Positions 5,480 through 7,566 of a stretch of 7,566 bases of DNA are shown in pieces. Source of the stretch: Marinospirillum sp. (lineage in GTDB: Bacteria; Pseudomonadota; Gammaproteobacteria; Pseudomonadales; Halomonadaceae); assembly GCA_007116195.1 (NCBI GenBank), contig SKIX01000124.1, forward strand, positions 1-7,566, read 5' to 3'. Every line of letters begins with the position of its first letter. The stretch's first letter is position 1. A program made the position numbers and the translations under genes. The notes beneath the pieces were generated by a model, which was not told the origin of the DNA, did not search any database, and was given only the letters and a program-made list of their open reading frames with translations.

Positions 5480-6979
5480 ATGGAGAAAACCAAGATTAAT
5501 CTGGTCTGGTTCAAGCGAGATTTACGCCTTGAAGATCATGCGCCGCTTGCGGCAGCTGCTGAGTCAGGCCTGCCGACTTTAGTTTTCTACACCTTTGAGC
5601 CCTCATTGCTGCAAGAGGTGCATCAAGATCAGCGGCATGCACGCTTTATTGTGCAAAGCCTGGCTGATCTTTCTCAGCAACTGCAGCAGCATCAGGTGCA
5701 ACTGCTTGTCTTCTGGAGCGAGATAGAGCCACTTTTAGAATGTTTAAGTGCTGATTTTACCCTGGTGACTCTGTTTAGCCATCAGGAAACAGGGCTGGCT
5801 GCGAGTTTTGTCCGTGATCAGCAGCTTACCCGCTGGTGTCGCCAGCGAGGGGTTACTTGGCAGGAGTTTATACAACATCCTGTACAGCGTGGTTCGAGAG
5901 GGCGTCAGCAATGGCGGCGCCAGGCCCAGGCCTTCTGGAAGGCTCCTCAAGCTTGCGTTAATTGGGGCAGTTGGTCGCCTTTGGTGTTGGAGCCTGCACA
6001 CCAGGCGTGGGCACTTAAGTGCCAACGTTTGCCCAAAGCCTGGTTGACCTCGATTCCAGAGCAACAAACGGGTGGCAGCCAAATAGCACAGGCACGATTA
6101 GCACAGTTTCTAAGCGAGGAGCTTCCTTATTATCGGCAGCATATCGGTCCAGCAGTCAGCAAGCAAAACCTAACTTCACGTCTGTCATCTTACCTTGCCT
6201 ATGGCAACCTTAGTGTAAGACAGGTGATTCAGCAGCTCACGGCTCAAGCAGCAACACGCCCACAACGCCGCTTCTATAGTCGTTTGGCTTGGCAAGGCCA
6301 CTTTATACAGAAATTTGAGTCTGACTGTCGCATTGAGCACGAAGCGCTTAACCCTGCGGTGGGTGAGCTTTGGAAAGCCCGGCAAGCGATGCTGGATGTC
6401 GTTGAGCAAGAGCGCCGCTGGCAGGCTTGGGCAACTGGTTACACGGGGTTTCCCCTGGTAGATGCTGCAATGCGAGCTTTGATCCATACCGGATTTGTAA
6501 GTTTTCGGCTGCGAGCCTTGCTGGTAAGCTTTGCTTGCCATCACTTAGAACTGCACTGGCAAGCTGTGGCTATCCATCTAGCGCGTTTGTTTCTTGATTT
6601 TGAGCCAGGCATCCATTATCCACAAATACAGATGCAGGTTGGGCTAACAGGTTTTAACACTCTTCGAATTTATAACCCGGTAGAACAAACTCGACAAAAA
6701 GAGGCTCAGGCTGCTTTTATTCAGCACTGGGTTCCAGAATTAAGCAGCCTACCTCTGCCACTTTTACATCAGCCCTGGAAGCTTACACCTATGGAAAAGT
6801 GCTTCTACCCAGATCTTTGCTACCCAGAACCCGTGGTAGACTATCGAGCCAGTGGGCGTGCTGCACGTGAGCGCCTTTGGACTTGGCAGCGCTCAGCTGC
6901 TGTTCAGGCCTGGGTGCCACATCTACTGGCTAGTCAGGTCGAATCCCCAGCTCGTCTGCATGCCAACAAAAACCGTTAG
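5480..6979 (+). CDS. Cryptochrome/photolyase-family FAD-binding protein, divergent
   Basis: The product is 499 residues, normal for class I photolyases and cryptochromes, which use FAD and blue light to repair pyrimidine dimers or to signal. Residues 6-130 form the Rossmann-like antenna domain (LVWFKRDLRLEDHAPLAAA at 8-26). Residues about 205-490 form the helical FAD-binding domain: SRLSSYLAYGNLS (233-245), SRLAWQGHFIQKF (267-279), TGYTGFPLVDAAMRAL (319-334), FRLRALLVSFACHHLELHW (342-360) and TGFNTLRIYNPVEQ (390-403). Compared by eye with E. coli PhrB, W277, R342, W359 and the RI(F/Y)NP block are kept, but the segment HYPQIQMQVG (379-388) replaces the one carrying W382 and W384. N378, E274, R278 and N341 also appear changed. 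It may therefore be a photolyase-like subfamily with different chemistry or a sensory role. The upstream GGTGAG is a modest ribosome site, and the gene is the second of an operon with the TIGR02450 gene. Family membership is sure; dimer repair is not. Confidence 0.92.
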   Translation: MEKTKINLVWFKRDLRLEDHAPLAAAAESGLPTLVFYTFEPSLLQEVHQDQRHARFIVQSLADLSQQLQQHQVQLLVFWSEIEPLLECLSADFTLVTLFSHQETGLAASFVRDQQLTRWCRQRGVTWQEFIQHPVQRGSRGRQQWRRQAQAFWKAPQACVNWGSWSPLVLEPAHQAWALKCQRLPKAWLTSIPEQQTGGSQIAQARLAQFLSEELPYYRQHIGPAVSKQNLTSRLSSYLAYGNLSVRQVIQQLTAQAATRPQRRFYSRLAWQGHFIQKFESDCRIEHEALNPAVGELWKARQAMLDVVEQERRWQAWATGYTGFPLVDAAMRALIHTGFVSFRLRALLVSFACHHLELHWQAVAIHLARLFLDFEPGIHYPQIQMQVGLTGFNTLRIYNPVEQTRQKEAQAAFIQHWVPELSSLPLPLLHQPWKLTPMEKCFYPDLCYPEPVVDYRASGRAARERLWTWQRSAAVQAWVPHLLASQVESPARLHANKNR

Positions 6980-7310
6980 TAGGGTGAGGCATTTATTTTG
7001 GCATACAATGTGCTGCTGCAATGCTCTGGCATCTGTTAACGGCTTCTCACCCATCGGCCTGATCTACGCATTAGACGTGAAAGGCAATGCCAGCGGCAAT
7101 CGGATACTGACCAAGGTAAACCCAGAACTAAATCAGCAGTTCTTAGGTTCACTCCATCCTCACTGGCGAAACCGCTTCGGAAGAACTAGGGTTGATGGAG
7201 ACAGGCTGTTCAACCCTGATGGCAGCAATAAGGTTAGCGTAGGTTGAATGGAAAGGCAGGTAAGAAGCCAGGCTTCGTTAAGATTTTTTGGGTAGGCTTT
7301 TGGGTGGGAT
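6980..7310. other. Region downstream of the photolyase gene, no secure gene
   Basis: Apart from the doubtful ORF at 7008-7247, I see a short hairpin GAAGC-CAG-GCTTC (7264-7276) followed seven bases later by six T residues (7284-7289). This might be a weak plus-strand terminator for the photolyase transcript, but the 3-base loop and the gap before the T tract make it unconvincing. Confidence 0.35.
7008..7247 (+). CDS. Doubtful 79-residue ORF or gene remnant
   Basis: An open frame runs from ATG 7008 to the TGA ending at 7247, giving 79 residues that begin MCCCNALASVNGFSPIG. The C-terminal two thirds look protein-like (IYALDVKGNASGNRIL, then SLHPHWRNRFGRTRVDGD, then LFNPDGSNKVSVG), with normal-looking composition. 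No ribosome binding site precedes the ATG, and I recognise no family. The frame is also open upstream into the end of the photolyase gene, as expected by chance or for the tail of a displaced gene. It may be a degraded fragment or a non-coding stretch. It is listed because no better gene covers this region. Confidence 0.25.
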   Translation: MCCCNALASVNGFSPIGLIYALDVKGNASGNRILTKVNPELNQQFLGSLHPHWRNRFGRTRVDGDRLFNPDGSNKVSVG

Positions 7311-7314
7311 AAAC

Positions 7315-7338
7315 AAAAAAGCGCCCCGCAGGGCGCTT
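7315..7338 (-). terminator. Strong intrinsic terminator for leftward transcription
   Basis: AAGCGCCC (7319-7326) and GGGCGCTT (7331-7338) form a perfect 8-bp GC-rich stem with a CGCA loop. On the minus strand the stem is followed directly by a run of six T residues (complement of 7315-7320). The plus strand lacks a T tract after the stem, so it acts leftward. No minus-strand gene ending just before it is visible within the window. Confidence 0.85.
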
Positions 7339-7354
7339 GATTACTGTATTCTTG

Positions 7355-7374
7355 GTGGAGGGCCAGTCCTCCAC
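7355..7374. repeat. Perfect 7-bp inverted repeat upstream of the leftward terminator
   Basis: GTGGAGG (7355-7361) and CCTCCAC (7368-7374) pair around a 6-base loop. On the minus strand the sequence ends in CCCTCCACCA, superficially like a tRNA or tmRNA 3' end, but no T-loop (GTTCRA-type) sequence precedes it. It is better read as a stem-loop in a leftward transcript that ends at the terminator 17 bases beyond. Confidence 0.6.
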
Positions 7375-7394
7375 ACTATGGGCTCTCCTGTAAG

Positions 7395-7421
7395 TTGATA
7401 GACAAATATGGACACGATAAT
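7395..7421 (+). promoter_or_regulatory. Candidate promoter for the right-edge ORF
   Basis: TTGATA (7395-7400) and GATAAT (7416-7421) each match five of six consensus positions, but the spacing is a short 15 bp. The expected transcript start near 7428 leaves AGGAA (7436-7440) as a ribosome site 11 bases before the ATG. The inverted repeat GATAGACA/TGTCTATC (7397-7404 and 7453-7460) brackets this stretch and could bind a regulator. It also overlaps the start codon. Confidence 0.3.
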
Positions 7422-7451
7422 TGATTGAAAAACATAGGAAAATATAAAAAT

Positions 7452-7566
7452 ATGTCTATCGCTGTCTTTCCTGATCTGGCTGTGTCTTCTTCCAAGTGGC
7501 ATACTGAGTGGCCTACTCAATGGCCTACTCAGTGGCCACTTAAAATCAACTGGAGACTGCTCGATG
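7452..7566 (+). CDS. Start of an unknown protein with tandem W-P-T-Q repeats (runs off the window)
   Basis: Thirty-eight codons are visible from ATG 7452 to the window end, with no stop. The reading is MSIAVFPDLAVSSS, then KWHTEWPTQWPTQWPLK, then INWRLLD. From residue 16 the tetrapeptide W-[HP]-[TL]-[EQK] occurs four times in a row, encoded by 12-bp tandem DNA units, so Trp recurs every fourth residue. AGGAA at 7436-7440 is a rather distant ribosome site. The AT-rich leader (about 7400-7452) is unlike the coding parts of the window and may mark a promoter or an acquired segment. I do not recognise the family, and only the N-terminus is available; a chance open frame cannot be excluded. Confidence 0.45.
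   Translation, partial: MSIAVFPDLAVSSSKWHTEWPTQWPTQWPLKINWRLLD
7497..7544 (+). repeat. 12-bp tandem repeat, three units plus a partial
   Basis: The units are TGGCATACTGAG (7497-7508), TGGCCTACTCAA (7509-7520), TGGCCTACTCAG (7521-7532) and a degenerate TGGCCACTTAAA (7533-7544). The unit length is a multiple of three and in phase with the ORF starting at 7452, so copy-number change would preserve that frame. The repeats also have some inverted symmetry (GAGTGGCC against GGCCACT). Confidence 0.85.

Noticed and set aside
5744..6544. Overlapping minus- and plus-strand ORFs within the photolyase gene
   Set aside because: They have no family resemblance or start signals and sit fully within a conserved photolyase-family frame.
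7340..7380. tRNA or tmRNA 3' end (minus-strand CCCTCCACCA) that could be an attachment site
   Set aside because: There is no T-loop, anticodon arm or acceptor partner upstream, and the bases form a local hairpin with GTGGAGG; no integrase or duplicated end is seen.
1..7566. CRISPR array, retron or toxin-antitoxin pair
   Set aside because: No spaced repeats of CRISPR size, no reverse transcriptase motif and no pair of small overlapping genes were found; the 12-bp repeats near the right edge are contiguous and in a coding frame.

Overview
The window looks like an accessory or rearranged stretch of a gammaproteobacterial chromosome, probably from a marine or aquatic lineage. This is inferred from the gene families present (MCP signalling domain, DUF1853, TIGR02450/DUF2389 small protein, divergent photolyase); there is no rRNA or other phylogenetic marker to fix the genus.

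Layout. (1) Positions 1-124 hold the tip of a methyl-accepting chemotaxis protein gene on the minus strand, cut off by an insertion sequence. (2) About 125-1353 is a complete IS3-family element with 26-bp imperfect terminal inverted repeats, orfA, an in-phase A AAA AAG slippery site, and orfB with an intact D-D-(35)-E triad. (3) The other side of the IS abuts a DUF1853 gene that has lost its N-terminal part (1356-2126). The two flanks show no target duplication and belong to different genes, so this is a rearrangement scar and not a simple insertion. (4) A perfect 16-bp palindrome (2131-2146) sits just after the stop codon of a convergent solo ParB gene (2148-3098, minus) with a KorB-like C-terminal domain; no ParA is present. 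(5) After a gene-free region of about 370 bp comes a secreted DNase I-like endonuclease (3471-4568) with a C-terminal Cys-containing Ada-like tail. (6) A divergent pair follows: an unrecognised 132-residue gene (4655-5053, minus), and a likely two-gene operon made of a small Trp-rich TIGR02450/DUF2389 protein (5247-5462) and a cryptochrome/photolyase-family flavoprotein (5480-6979). (7) The right end (6980-7566) holds a doubtful 79-codon ORF, a strong intrinsic terminator facing left with no obvious gene feeding it, and the first 38 codons of an unknown protein with tandem W-P-T-Q repeats, running off the window.

The genes do not form one pathway. The clearest functional unit is the TIGR02450-photolyase pair. 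The most intriguing candidates are the solo ParB with its adjacent parS/Noc-site-like palindrome, the photolyase homologue lacking several canonical photorepair residues, and the orphan leftward terminator region that may end a small RNA. All family assignments come from reading motifs by eye; no database search was done.
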